A stretch of 64,000 nt of DNA, taken from NCBI RefSeq assembly GCF_023074185.1, contig NZ_JADPKY010000132.1:124001-188000 (forward strand), written 5' to 3'. Positions within the stretch are counted from its first letter, which is position 1. Every line of letters starts with the position of its first letter. Positions 44,029-52,880 of the stretch are shown one piece after another. This DNA is from Bradyrhizobium sp. 132 (GTDB lineage: Bacteria; Pseudomonadota; Alphaproteobacteria; Rhizobiales; Xanthobacteraceae). Position numbers and translations under genes: made by a program. The notes under the pieces are model-generated. The model saw nothing but the letters and a program-made list of their open reading frames with translations. It was not told the DNA's origin and did not search any database.

Positions 44029-45411
44029 TTGGTCTACCGCCACACCATCGACGCCACGACCTACACGTTCCCGGATTTGCGCGACCTGCTCGCCAAAGCG
44101 ACCCCGCCGCGCTCCGGCGACCGGCTGGCCGGGATTGCCGCCGCCAGCGCCGAGCAGATGATCGCGGCGCGGATGGCGCTCGCCGACGTCCTGCTCGGGC
44201 AGTTCTTGCAGGAAGCCGTCATCCCCTATGAAGCCGACGAGGTCACCCGCCTCGTCATCGACAGCCACGACGCCAGGGCCTTCGCGCCGGTGGCCTCGTT
44301 GACCGTCGGCGCCTTCCGCGACTGGCTGTTGTCGGATGCCGCCACGCCGGAAATCCTGCGCAAGCTGGCGCCCGGTATCACGCCGGAGATGGCGGCCGCG
44401 GTCTCAAAGCTGATGCGCAACCAGGATCTGATCCTGGCGGCGCGGAAATGCGAGGTCACCACCGCTTTCCGCAACACCATCGGCCTGAGGGGCCGGATGA
44501 GCACCCGGCTCCAGCCCAACCATCCCTTTGACGACGCCAGGGGCATCACCGCCTCGATCCTCGACGGCATCCTGCTCGGCGCCGGCGATGCCTGCATCGG
44601 CATCAACCCGGCGAGCGACGACCCGGCTGTGATCGGCCAATTGCTGCGGCTGCTCGACGAGATCATCGCGCGGCTGAAAATCCCGACCCAGGCTTGTGTG
44701 CTGACCCATGTCACCACGACGCTATCGCTGATCGGGCAGGGTGTGCCGGTCGACCTCGTCTTCCAGTCGGTCGCCGGCACCGAAGCTGCCAACCGCAGTT
44801 TTGGTGTCGACCTCGCGCTGCTGAAGGAGGCGCAGGACGCCGGGCTGTCGCAGAAGCGCGGCACGGTCGGGCAGAACGTGATGTATTTCGAGACCGGGCA
44901 GGGCTCGGCGCTGTCGGCCAATGCCCATCACGGCGTCGACCAGCAGACCTGCGAGGCCCGCGCCTATGCGGTCGCCCGCGCCTTTGCGCCCCTCCTGGTC
45001 AACAGCGTGGTCGGCTTCATCGGCCCGGAATATCTCTACGACGGCAAGGAAATCATCCGGGCGGGGCTGGAGGATCACTTTTGCGGCAAGCTGCTCGGCC
45101 TGCCGCTGGGGATCGACATCTGCTACACTAACCATGCCGAGGCGGACCAGGACGACATGGACAATCTGCTGACGCTGCTCGCGGCCGCCGGCGTCACCTT
45201 CATCATGGGCGTCCCCGGCGCCGATGACGTCATGCTGAACTATCAGTCCACGTCTTTTCACGACGCGCTCTACGTCCGCGACGTCTTCGGACTGCGTCGT
45301 GCGCCGGAATTCGACGACTGGCTGGCGCAGTCGGGCATTGTGGGCGCTGACTTCCGGCTTGCCGGCGATGCTGGCCTGCTGCCCGATTTTGCCTCCCGGC
45401 TGATCGCGTGA
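44029..45411 (+). CDS. eutB: Ethanolamine ammonia-lyase, large subunit
   Basis: 460 aa from TTG 44029 (MVYRHTIDATTYTFPDL) with CGGAGAGA before it; the usual length is about 455-465 aa, which excludes the longer open frame. Conserved EutB segments include LMRNQDLILAARKCEVTTAFRNTIG, QPNHPFDDARGITASILDG, GDACIGINPASDD, GQNVMYFETGQGSALSANAHHGVDQQT and DICYTNHAEADQDD. It forms the adenosylcobalamin-dependent enzyme with EutC that turns ethanolamine into acetaldehyde and ammonia in the cytosol. The small subunit is not next to it: hpnP intervenes. Confidence 0.95.
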   Translation: MVYRHTIDATTYTFPDLRDLLAKATPPRSGDRLAGIAAASAEQMIAARMALADVLLGQFLQEAVIPYEADEVTRLVIDSHDARAFAPVASLTVGAFRDWLLSDAATPEILRKLAPGITPEMAAAVSKLMRNQDLILAARKCEVTTAFRNTIGLRGRMSTRLQPNHPFDDARGITASILDGILLGAGDACIGINPASDDPAVIGQLLRLLDEIIARLKIPTQACVLTHVTTTLSLIGQGVPVDLVFQSVAGTEAANRSFGVDLALLKEAQDAGLSQKRGTVGQNVMYFETGQGSALSANAHHGVDQQTCEARAYAVARAFAPLLVNSVVGFIGPEYLYDGKEIIRAGLEDHFCGKLLGLPLGIDICYTNHAEADQDDMDNLLTLLAAAGVTFIMGVPGADDVMLNYQSTSFHDALYVRDVFGLRRAPEFDDWLAQSGIVGADFRLAGDAGLLPDFASRLIA

Positions 45412-45562
45412 CGCGGCGGAGCACCCGGCGGCTTGAGGAAACCATTGGTCCCTCCGGGAATTATGCTCATGCCACAATATTGAGAAATTCCGGCGACAGC
45501 ATTACGCTATACGTCGGGCTGGCAATTTCCGCGGCTATGTCGAGCGTGGCGGGGGAGCTTTG

Positions 45563-47149
45563 ATGCGAGCTGAAAGTAACGGTACCTCCCGGCGGATTCT
45601 CTGCGTGTTTCCGCGATACACTTCGTCGTTCGGAACGTTCGAGCATTCCTATCCCCTGACCGATGGCGTCCGCGCCTTCATGCCGCCGCAGGGGCTTTTG
45701 CTGCTCGCGGCCTATCTACCCAGGGAATGGCAGGTCAAATTCGTCGACGAGAATCTTCGCCGCACGACGAAGGAGGAGTTCGAATGGGCGGAGGCGGTCT
45801 TCGTCAGCGGCATGCACATCCAGCGCCAGCACATGAACGATATCTGCCGGCGCGCCCATGAATTCGACTTGCCGGTCGCGCTCGGCGGTCCCTCGGTCAG
45901 CGCCTGTCCGGACTATTATCCGTCGTTCGACTATCTCCATGTCGGCGAACTCGGCGACGCCACCAACCAGCTGTTCGAGATCCTGTCGCGCGACATCTCG
46001 CGTCCCGAGGCCCAGGTGGTGCTGACCACCAAGGACCGTGTGCCGATGACGGAGTTTCCGATCCCGGCCTACGAGCTCGCCGACGTGAAGAAATACTTTC
46101 TCGGCAGCATCCAATATTCCAGCGGCTGTCCCTATCAGTGCGAGTTCTGCGACATCCCCGGACTCTACGGCCGCAACCCGCGCCTCAAATCGCCCGAGCA
46201 GATCATCGCCGAGCTCGACCGACTGCGCGAATGCGGCATGACCGACACGGTCTATTTTGTCGACGACAATTTCATCGGCAACCGCAAGGCGGCGCTGGAC
46301 CTCTTGCCGCACCTGATCGAATGGCAGAAGAGGACCGGCTACGTGGTGCGGCTCGCCTGCGAGGCGACGCTCAATATCGCCAAGCGGCCCGAAATCCTCG
46401 AGAAGATGCGCGAGGCCTATTTCGTCACCATCTTCTGCGGCATCGAGACGCCCGACCCCGATGCGCTGAAGGCGATGCACAAGGACCACAACATGATGGT
46501 CCCGATCCTCGAGGGCGTGCAGACCATCAACTCCTACGGCATGGAGGTCGTGTCCGGCATCATCATGGGGCTCGACACTGACAAGCCGAACACGTCCGAG
46601 GTGCTGCTCGACTTCGTCGAGGAGTCCCAGATTCCGCTTCTCACCATCAATCTGCTTCAGGCGCTGCCGAAGACGCCGCTGTGGGACCGCCTGGAGCGCG
46701 AGGGACGCCTGGTCGAGGACGACAGCCGCGATTCCAATGTCAACTTCCTGTTGCCCTATGACGACGTCGTCGCATCCTGGAAGCACGCCATGGCCGTCGC
46801 CTACGAGCCCGAGAAGGTCTACGCGCGCTTCCAATATCAATGCGACCACGTTTACGTGCACCGCCTGAAGGTGCGGACGCCGGATGAGATGAAGACCTGG
46901 CCCAACATCAGGCGCGGCCTCGTCATGCTGCGAAATATCTTCTGGAAGGTCGGCGTGCTCGGCGACTACAAGCGCGTGTTCTGGAAGTTCGCGCTGGGGC
47001 GCATCAAGCGCGGCGATCTCGAAGGCCTGATCGGCTGCACCCTGATTGCGCATCATCTCATCACCTTCGCGCGTGAAGCATCGAGCGGCGAGACGAATGC
47101 GTCGAACTATTCGCTGCGGCTGCGCGAGGCTTCCGTTCCCGCCGAATGA
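45563..47149 (+). CDS. hpnP: Hopanoid C-2 methylase, B12-binding radical SAM protein
   Basis: 528 aa from ATG 45563, which has GGGGGAG at a proper distance; a TTG one codon earlier is less likely. The first ~140 residues form a cobalamin-binding Rossmann-like domain (FMPPQGLLLLAAYLP, VKFVDENL, ALGGPSVSACPDYYP). The radical SAM core carries CPYQCEFCDIPGLYGR (CxxxCxxC), with a DUF4070-type C-terminal part. It should methylate C-2 of hopanoids using cobalamin and SAM. It is separated from eutB by about 150 bases and from eutC by only six, so eutC is co-transcribed with it. Location next to the hpn genes supports HpnP; the C-3 methylase HpnR is the main alternative. Confidence 0.85.
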   Translation: MRAESNGTSRRILCVFPRYTSSFGTFEHSYPLTDGVRAFMPPQGLLLLAAYLPREWQVKFVDENLRRTTKEEFEWAEAVFVSGMHIQRQHMNDICRRAHEFDLPVALGGPSVSACPDYYPSFDYLHVGELGDATNQLFEILSRDISRPEAQVVLTTKDRVPMTEFPIPAYELADVKKYFLGSIQYSSGCPYQCEFCDIPGLYGRNPRLKSPEQIIAELDRLRECGMTDTVYFVDDNFIGNRKAALDLLPHLIEWQKRTGYVVRLACEATLNIAKRPEILEKMREAYFVTIFCGIETPDPDALKAMHKDHNMMVPILEGVQTINSYGMEVVSGIIMGLDTDKPNTSEVLLDFVEESQIPLLTINLLQALPKTPLWDRLEREGRLVEDDSRDSNVNFLLPYDDVVASWKHAMAVAYEPEKVYARFQYQCDHVYVHRLKVRTPDEMKTWPNIRRGLVMLRNIFWKVGVLGDYKRVFWKFALGRIKRGDLEGLIGCTLIAHHLITFAREASSGETNASNYSLRLREASVPAE

Positions 47150-47155
47150 CGCAAC

Positions 47156-47941
47156 ATGTCTGACCCGGCCATTCCGCGCCGCCCGACCCTCGATCTGCGG
47201 TCGCTCACGCCTGCGCGCGTCGCACTCGGGCGCAGCGGCGCGAGCGTGCCGACGCGCGCGCTGCTCGACTTCACGCTGGACCATGCCCGTGCCCGCGATG
47301 CCGTGCATGCCGCCTTCGACGCGCAGCGACTGGTCGCCGATCTCCGCGCGCTTGGCCTCGTCGCCACCGAGGCACGGAGCCGGGCGGTCGAGCGCAGGGA
47401 CTATTTGCGGCGTCCCGATCTGGGCAGGCAGCTCGATGCCGGATCAGTCGAGGCTCTGACGCGAAGTGCCTCGGGGCCGTGCCCACTTGTGGTCGTGATC
47501 GGCGACGGCCTGTCGGCGGCAGCGGTCCACGCCCATGCGGCCGCGCTGATGACACGTCTGGTGCGGCTGCTCGCAGCCGACGATGATGTCGCGATCGGCC
47601 ATGTCGTCGTCGCCTCAGGCGTGCGCGTCGCGCTCGGCGACGAGATCGGTGCCATTCTCGGTGCGCGCATGGTCCTGACGCTGATCGGCGAGAGGCCGGG
47701 CCTGTCGGCGCCCGACAGCCTCGGCGCCTATCTGACTTTCGCACCGAAGCCGGGCCGCACCGATGCCGAGCGCAATTGCGTGTCGAACATCCACAAGGCG
47801 GGTTTGAGCTATGACGAGGCTGCTTTCAAGATCGCCTGGCTGGTTCGCGAAGGGCTGGCCCGGGAGGTCACCGGCGTGGCGCTGAAAGACGAGAGCGCGG
47901 ACCGCGCGCCGCGTCGAATTGGCATGGCTTTGCCCTTATGA
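47156..47941 (+). CDS. eutC: Ethanolamine ammonia-lyase, small subunit
   Basis: 261 aa. LRSLTPARVALGRSGASVPTRALLDFTLDHARARDAVHAAFD is the EutC N-terminal segment, and VIGDGLSAAAVHAHAA, GARMVLTLIGERPGLSAPDSLGAYLTF and DAERNCVSNIHKAGLSYDEAA complete the B12-binding part. It is the cobalamin-carrying partner of EutB. Its start is six bases past the hpnP stop, so its expression follows hpnP rather than eutB. Confidence 0.93.
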   Translation: MSDPAIPRRPTLDLRSLTPARVALGRSGASVPTRALLDFTLDHARARDAVHAAFDAQRLVADLRALGLVATEARSRAVERRDYLRRPDLGRQLDAGSVEALTRSASGPCPLVVVIGDGLSAAAVHAHAAALMTRLVRLLAADDDVAIGHVVVASGVRVALGDEIGAILGARMVLTLIGERPGLSAPDSLGAYLTFAPKPGRTDAERNCVSNIHKAGLSYDEAAFKIAWLVREGLAREVTGVALKDESADRAPRRIGMALPL

Positions 47942-48145
47942 CGGGCATTACGGCAAAATCGCCACATCTTGATCGATTTGGCCACACTTCGCCTGCTTGC
48001 GAGAAGGGTGATTGTCCTGCTAAACCCCTCGCGGCGATTTTCCGCGCATTTTCAAAGGCAAGCCTCCCATTGGTATGGCATTTTCAAGCCGTTCGCGGGG
48101 CGCAACAAGCTCACAGACCGAGCCGATTTAGGAACTGGACAAGGC

Positions 48146-50512
48146 ATGCTCGAAAAGCACCGTGAGAATGAGGTTCATGTCGAGAAGGTCGAGCAGGGAC
48201 CTGCGTCCTCGATCGCCTTCGGGCTTGAGCGCATCGGGCTGATCGCCGTCCGGGCACCGATCGTTTCCTGCATCGTCCTGCTCGTGCTTATCATCGGCGC
48301 CGTGTTCGGCATTCACCGGATCAAGATCGACGATTCGCTGTCGCAGCTCTTCCGCTCCAATTCCCGCGAATTCCACCAGTATGAAGAGGTGACCAAGAAG
48401 TTCCCGGCCGAGGAGTTCGACGTCCTCGTCGTGGTCGAGGGCAAGACCCTGCTGGCGCGGAAAAACCTCGAGAAGCTGCGCGACTTCGTCACCGACATGC
48501 AATTGGTCGAGGGCACGCGCGGCCTGGTCTCGCTGTTCTCCGCGCGTCAGGCGCCGGCGCCGGGCAAGCTGCCGGCCGCGCTGTTCCCGGCCGACCTGCC
48601 TGAAGGCGAGGCCTATGACAAGTTCATCGAGACCGTCAAAAACAACGAGATCATTCGCGGCAAGCTGTTGTCGGAGGACGGCACGCTGGCGCTGATCGTG
48701 CTTTCGCTCGATCCGGAGGTGGTCGCCTCCAACAAGCTGACCAAGACCGTCGCCGATATCCGTGCGCTGATGAAGGAAGACCTCAGCGACACCGGGCTCA
48801 ACGTGCAGCTCTCCGGCGTGCCGGTCATGCAGCTCGAGATCCGCAACGCGGTCGAGCGCGATGGACTCACCTACAACATCCTGGGCATTCTCGCCGGCTG
48901 CGTCATCGCCATCATCTTCTTCCGCAAGGTTTCGTTCATGGTGGCGGCGGCGTTCCCGCCGATGATCGCGATCCTGCTGGCGCTCGGCGCGCTCGGCTGG
49001 GCCAATTTCAATCTCAACATGTTCCTGAACGTGATGACGCCGCTCATCATGGTCATCAGCTTCTCCGATTCGATGCAGCTCACCTTCGCCGCGCGCGACC
49101 GGCTGATCGCAGGTCAGGACAAGTATACCGCGTTCAAGAACGCGGTGCTGGTGGTGGGGCCGGCCTGCGTGCTGACGCACGGCACCGCCGGTATTTCGTT
49201 CATTGCGCTCCAGTTCTCCGACTCCGACCTGATCCGCAAATTCGGCGAGGCGGGTCTCGCCGCAACCATGATCGCTCTGGTCGCGGTGCTGTCACTGGTG
49301 CCGGTGTTCGGCGTACTGCTGGTGCGCAACGAGCAGACGTTCGCGACCAAATTCCAGAGTGCCGATGCGGGCGTGCAGGCGCTGCGCAATTTCTGCTACT
49401 GGATCGCGGTGCGCATGGTGGGCCGCCCCGGCCTGTTCAGTCTGATCGCGGTGGTGTTCGTCGCCGGCCTCGGCGTCATCTACGCCAATCTGGAGCCGCG
49501 CTACCGGCTCGCCGACCAGGTGCCGGACAAGCGCCAGGCCGTCGCCGCCAGCGACCGGCTCGATGCCAAGCTCACCGGCGCCAACCCGATCAACGTGCTG
49601 ATCAAGTTCCCCAAGGATGAAACGCTCTATTCGCCGGAGACGCTGCAAACAATCGCGGACGTGCACGCGACCGTGGAGAAGGCGGCTGGTGTCGGCAACG
49701 TCTGGTCGGTCGAGACTCTGCGCCGCTGGCTTGCGGACAAGGCCGGCACCGCCGACGTCGCGACGCTGAAGGAATATGTCAGCGTCATTCCTGAGCATCT
49801 GGTGCGGCGTTTCATCGATGCCCAACAGGATGCGGTCTTGGTGGCCGGCCGCGTGCCGGACAAGGATTCCAGCCAGCTCCTGCCGATTGTCGACAAGCTC
49901 GATTCCGAGCTCGACGCCGTTCGCAAGAAGCACCCCGGCTACGAGGTGGCGGTGACGGGTCTTGCCGCGATCGCGGCGCGCAACTCGGCCGGCATGATCG
50001 AGAAGCTGAATCGCGGGCTCACCGTCGAATTCGCGCTGGTCGCGATCTTCATCGGCCTCGCCTTCCGCTCCTGGGTCGTGATGTTCGCCTGCATCCTGCC
50101 GGGCATCTTCCCGGTGGTGATGTCGGGAACGGTGCTGTGGGCAATGGACGAGGGCCTGCAATTCGCCAGTGTCGTGGCGCTGACCGTCTCGTTCGGCCTG
50201 GGGCTGAGCGCAACCATCCACTTCCTCAACCGCCTCAGGCTCGAGAGCAAGCCGGGCGTCGGTTCGGCGCTCGCGGTGGAGCGCGCGACCGTGCTGGTCG
50301 GCCCGGCGCTGATCTTGACGACGCTGGTGCTGGCCTGTGGCCTCGTCGTCACCGTGTTCTCGGACCTGCCGTCGCTGCGGCTGTTCGGCTGGCTCAGCGC
50401 CTTCTCGATGGTCATGGCCCTCGTCGCCGATCTCTTCATCCTGCGGCCGACGGCGATGTGGCTGATCAATCTGCACGCCAAGCTTCAAGGCGCTGACAAG
50501 CGCGCGATCTGA
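48146..50512 (+). CDS. RND/MMPL-family transporter
   Basis: 788 aa from ATG 48146 with GGACAAGG upstream; a longer in-frame start at 47969 has no site and reads poor sequence. Layout: a cytosolic N-tail (ENEVHVEKVEQGP), helix one (IVSCIVLLVLIIGAVFGI), a large periplasmic loop, then a five-helix block (DGLTYNILGILAGCVIAIIFF onwards), a second loop and a second helix block (FALVAIFIGLAFRSWVVMF onwards). It is a 12-helix RND-type lipid exporter, related to but distinct from HpnN. Position between eutC and the hpn genes suggests hopanoid or lipid trafficking, but this is inference. Gap to eutC is about 200 bases. Confidence 0.85.
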   Translation: MLEKHRENEVHVEKVEQGPASSIAFGLERIGLIAVRAPIVSCIVLLVLIIGAVFGIHRIKIDDSLSQLFRSNSREFHQYEEVTKKFPAEEFDVLVVVEGKTLLARKNLEKLRDFVTDMQLVEGTRGLVSLFSARQAPAPGKLPAALFPADLPEGEAYDKFIETVKNNEIIRGKLLSEDGTLALIVLSLDPEVVASNKLTKTVADIRALMKEDLSDTGLNVQLSGVPVMQLEIRNAVERDGLTYNILGILAGCVIAIIFFRKVSFMVAAAFPPMIAILLALGALGWANFNLNMFLNVMTPLIMVISFSDSMQLTFAARDRLIAGQDKYTAFKNAVLVVGPACVLTHGTAGISFIALQFSDSDLIRKFGEAGLAATMIALVAVLSLVPVFGVLLVRNEQTFATKFQSADAGVQALRNFCYWIAVRMVGRPGLFSLIAVVFVAGLGVIYANLEPRYRLADQVPDKRQAVAASDRLDAKLTGANPINVLIKFPKDETLYSPETLQTIADVHATVEKAAGVGNVWSVETLRRWLADKAGTADVATLKEYVSVIPEHLVRRFIDAQQDAVLVAGRVPDKDSSQLLPIVDKLDSELDAVRKKHPGYEVAVTGLAAIAARNSAGMIEKLNRGLTVEFALVAIFIGLAFRSWVVMFACILPGIFPVVMSGTVLWAMDEGLQFASVVALTVSFGLGLSATIHFLNRLRLESKPGVGSALAVERATVLVGPALILTTLVLACGLVVTVFSDLPSLRLFGWLSAFSMVMALVADLFILRPTAMWLINLHAKLQGADKRAI

Positions 50513-50550
50513 ATCGATCGCGACGAACGGTCGACCTGATAAACGAAAAA

Positions 50551-50574
50551 CCCCTGGCTCGCGAAAGCCAGGGG
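50551..50574. terminator. Rho-independent terminator, probably two-way
   Basis: CCCCTGGCT (50551-50559) pairs with AGCCAGGGG (50566-50574) around a short loop, with TTTGTTTT after it and an A-run (AAACGAAAAA) before it. It thus can end both the plus-strand transporter gene and the minus-strand gene at 50612. Confidence 0.9.
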
Positions 50575-50611
50575 TTTGTTTTGATCTGAGGTCTGGGAAG
50601 CGTGAAGGCTA

Positions 50612-51109
50612 TCAGCCCTTCGTCATCGTGATGTTGACGCCGCGGATCTCGCCCTTGGAGGAGATCTGCACCGTCTGCTTGGTGCCATTGGTGCGCAGCG
50701 ACAAATTGGCGGCGAAGCCGTTGGCCTCGACGAACACCTCGATCTGGCCGCCGCCGGCGGTGCCTTGCAAATTGCCGAAGATGTTGCGGTTGGACTCGCT
50801 CCAATTGCCGGAGATGCGCTCGCCCTGGCTCGTCACGTCGCTGGTGAGGTCGAACTTGTAGCTGTCGGACGCGCAGTGCAACGCCTGCTTGAGGCTGAGA
50901 CCGGTACCGGCGACCTTGTAGTCCGCCTTGCAGCGGATGCGCTCGGTGGAGCCGTCGGACAGCGACACCGTGCCGGTGCCGGTCCACGCGCCTTCGAAAC
51001 CTGCAAACGGTCCGGACGACTGAGCCTGGCTTGCCGAAACTGAGAAGAGCAGCGCAGCCCCGATGCCGGCCGCCTTGATTGCCTGTCCAGATCGCCCAAA
51101 GAATTTCAT
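50612..51109 (-). CDS. Secreted protein of unknown function
   Basis: 165 aa from ATG 51107-51109. A signal peptide (GIGAALLFSVSASQAQ) is clear. The rest is a single beta-rich domain: GPFAGFEGAWTGTGTVSLSDGSTERIRCKADYKV, then repeated short strands with Gly/Asn turns. Two Cys residues could form a disulfide. The gene is convergent with the transporter across a two-way terminator. I do not recognise a named family; the fold looks like a small lipocalin-like or calycin barrel. Confidence 0.75.
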   Translation of the reverse strand: MKFFGRSGQAIKAAGIGAALLFSVSASQAQSSGPFAGFEGAWTGTGTVSLSDGSTERIRCKADYKVAGTGLSLKQALHCASDSYKFDLTSDVTSQGERISGNWSESNRNIFGNLQGTAGGGQIEVFVEANGFAANLSLRTNGTKQTVQISSKGEIRGVNITMTKG

Positions 51110-51570
51110 CTTAAAATATCCCGTTTTAGAAGGACGTCCGCTTATCACCAAGAACGTCTCGCCACATCGAAAGTTTAGTGTTCCGAGCCAGTGTCAGGTT
51201 CAATGCCTGACTGCCAGAGATGGCGGTTCACGACGCCTCGCGCCATGCTCCGACCTCGCGATTTGCGGTGTTTCGGCATGTTTCTGGCGCCCAAGGCGGG
51301 GACGAGAGATGCAGCTCTGCAACAGGTGCGCAGCAAAACGCGCCGCACCTGAATTATGGCGTAGTATCAATCTCTTACATTTGCCAGAGAAGGCGCAGGG
51401 AAGACCTGATTTGGTGGATCTGGCGCCAATTTGGCCGCATTTACCAGTGCTTGTGCCTTCTCCTAGGCTGCACTTTCCGCGGCAACTTGCCATCAGAACA
51501 ATCCGTTTCCGGTCGTCCCCCTGTGTGGTCCGGGATCGGCGCGATTCTGCCGTCAGAATGAAGGAATACA
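51110..51570. other. 461-base gap upstream of the Cys-rich gene
   Basis: I see no believable coding region, repeat or terminator between the secreted-protein start and the small Cys-rich gene. Both genes point away from this space, so their promoters must lie here. Base composition is lower in GC than flanking genes. Confidence 0.55.
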
Positions 51571-51804
51571 ATGCGTAAGCTTCTCGTCGCTCTCACCTTG
51601 CTGTCGGCCTCCCTCTCGACCGCAGCGTTCGCCCAGCAAGGGCGCGGCACGGACTCCGAGCAGAAGGCCTGCTCGCGCGATGTGCAGAAGCTCTGCCGGC
51701 CGGTCATCGATCAGGGCGATTTCACCATTCTGGCCTGCCTCAAGGAAAACCGGGCCAAGATTTCGCAGGCCTGCGACCAGGTCCTGAAGAACCACAACCA
51801 GTAA
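51571..51804 (+). CDS. Small secreted cysteine-rich-repeat protein
   Basis: 77 aa with AAGGAATAC before ATG. A signal peptide (MRKLLVALTLLSASLSTAAFA) is followed by one cysteine-rich repeat unit: ACSRDVQKLCRPVIDQGDFTILACLKENRAKISQACDQVL, with four Cys in the spacing of the Golgi-glycoprotein (GLG1-like) repeat. It should be periplasmic and disulfide-bonded. The job is unknown. A terminator follows, so it is a single-gene unit next to the hopanoid operon. Confidence 0.8.
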   Translation: MRKLLVALTLLSASLSTAAFAQQGRGTDSEQKACSRDVQKLCRPVIDQGDFTILACLKENRAKISQACDQVLKNHNQ

Positions 51805-51825
51805 GCTCGGCCACTGGCCCACAAG

Positions 51826-51847
51826 GGCGGCCCCGGGGTCGCCTTTT
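51826..51847 (+). terminator. Terminator after the Cys-rich gene
   Basis: GGCGGCCC and GGGTCGCC form a GC-rich stem (one G-T pair) followed by TTTT at 51844-51847, 20 bases after the stop codon. Confidence 0.7.
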
Positions 51848-51995
51848 CGGGCCGAACCCGGAAGGGCAGCCATCGAGAGACAGGATTGGTTTTGCGGCCG
51901 TATTCCCCTATATGGGGGCCGCGGCGGCATCGCCGGCATGAGCCCGCGCGAGCGAAAAAGCCCTTCCTGTCCAAACGATTGTAGACCAGCCCTCG

Positions 51996-52880
51996 ATGAC
52001 CTCTGCGAGCGAATTGCGATCCGGCAAGGGTGAGCGCGACGAGAATTTTCCCGTCGCGTCCTGGATCATTCATCCGCGTCATCGCGCCTTGATCCTGGCG
52101 TATTACAATTTCGTCCGCACCGCCGACGACATTGCCGACCACGCCACGCTGCCGGGCGACGAGAAGCTCGCTTATCTCGACCTGCTCGAGGCGGAATTGC
52201 TCGGCACGGGCGACACCCAGGCCGAGGCCGTCAGCTTGCGGCGCGCACTGGCCGAACGCGGCATGGCGCCGCGCCACGCACTCGACGTGCTCATCGCGTT
52301 CCGCATGGACGTGACCAAGCTACGCTACGAGAACTGGGACGAGGTCATCCATTATTGCCGCTACTCGGCGATGCCGGTCGGCCGCTTCATGCTCGACGTT
52401 CATGGCGAGAGCACGTCGACCTGGGCCGCGTCGGACGCGCTCTGCGCGGCGCTGCAGATCAACAACCACCTTCAGGATTGCGGCAAGGATTTTCGCGAGC
52501 TCAACCGCGTCTATCTGCCGCGCGATGCGCTGGCCGCAAGCGGCGCCTCGGTCGAGCAGCTCGGGCTGACGCAGTCGCCGCCGGCGATGCTGGCCTGCCT
52601 TCAGGCGCTCGCCGTGCGCAACGAAGCGCTGCTCAACGAGGGCAGGTCGCTCAGCGCGGAGATCAGGGACTTCCGCCTCGGCGTCGAAGTCTCGGTGATC
52701 CAGGCCTATGCCGACCGCATCGTGCGCCTGTTGAAGGTGCGCGATCCCCTGCGCGAGCGCGTGCACCTGAACAAGTTCGAGCTCCTCACCTTCAGCCTCG
52801 CCGGCATGATCGGCGAAGTCGGCCGCCGCGTGATCGGACGCAAGGCCATTTCCAGACCGGGGACTGCACATGACGCTTGA
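51996..52880 (+). CDS. hpnC: Squalene biosynthesis protein HpnC (hydroxysqualene synthase)
   Basis: 294 aa of the squalene/phytoene synthase family. First aspartate-rich motif VRTADDIADHATLPGDEK, and second motif INNHLQDCGKDFRELNRVYLP with conserved LQD...D. HpnC turns presqualene diphosphate into hydroxysqualene. It overlaps hpnD by 11 bases, and hpnE follows in the same overlap-linked unit, so the squalene path is complete here. No signal or membrane helix is seen. Confidence 0.92.
   Translation: MTSASELRSGKGERDENFPVASWIIHPRHRALILAYYNFVRTADDIADHATLPGDEKLAYLDLLEAELLGTGDTQAEAVSLRRALAERGMAPRHALDVLIAFRMDVTKLRYENWDEVIHYCRYSAMPVGRFMLDVHGESTSTWAASDALCAALQINNHLQDCGKDFRELNRVYLPRDALAASGASVEQLGLTQSPPAMLACLQALAVRNEALLNEGRSLSAEIRDFRLGVEVSVIQAYADRIVRLLKVRDPLRERVHLNKFELLTFSLAGMIGEVGRRVIGRKAISRPGTAHDA

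Noticed and set aside
45411..45562. EcfG promoter before hpnP
   Set aside because: GGAAT and GGAAA occur but no CGTT follows at 16-17 bases.
51220..51561. 113-codon plus-strand frame upstream of the Cys-rich gene
   Set aside because: No ribosome-binding site, no family likeness and unusual codon use.
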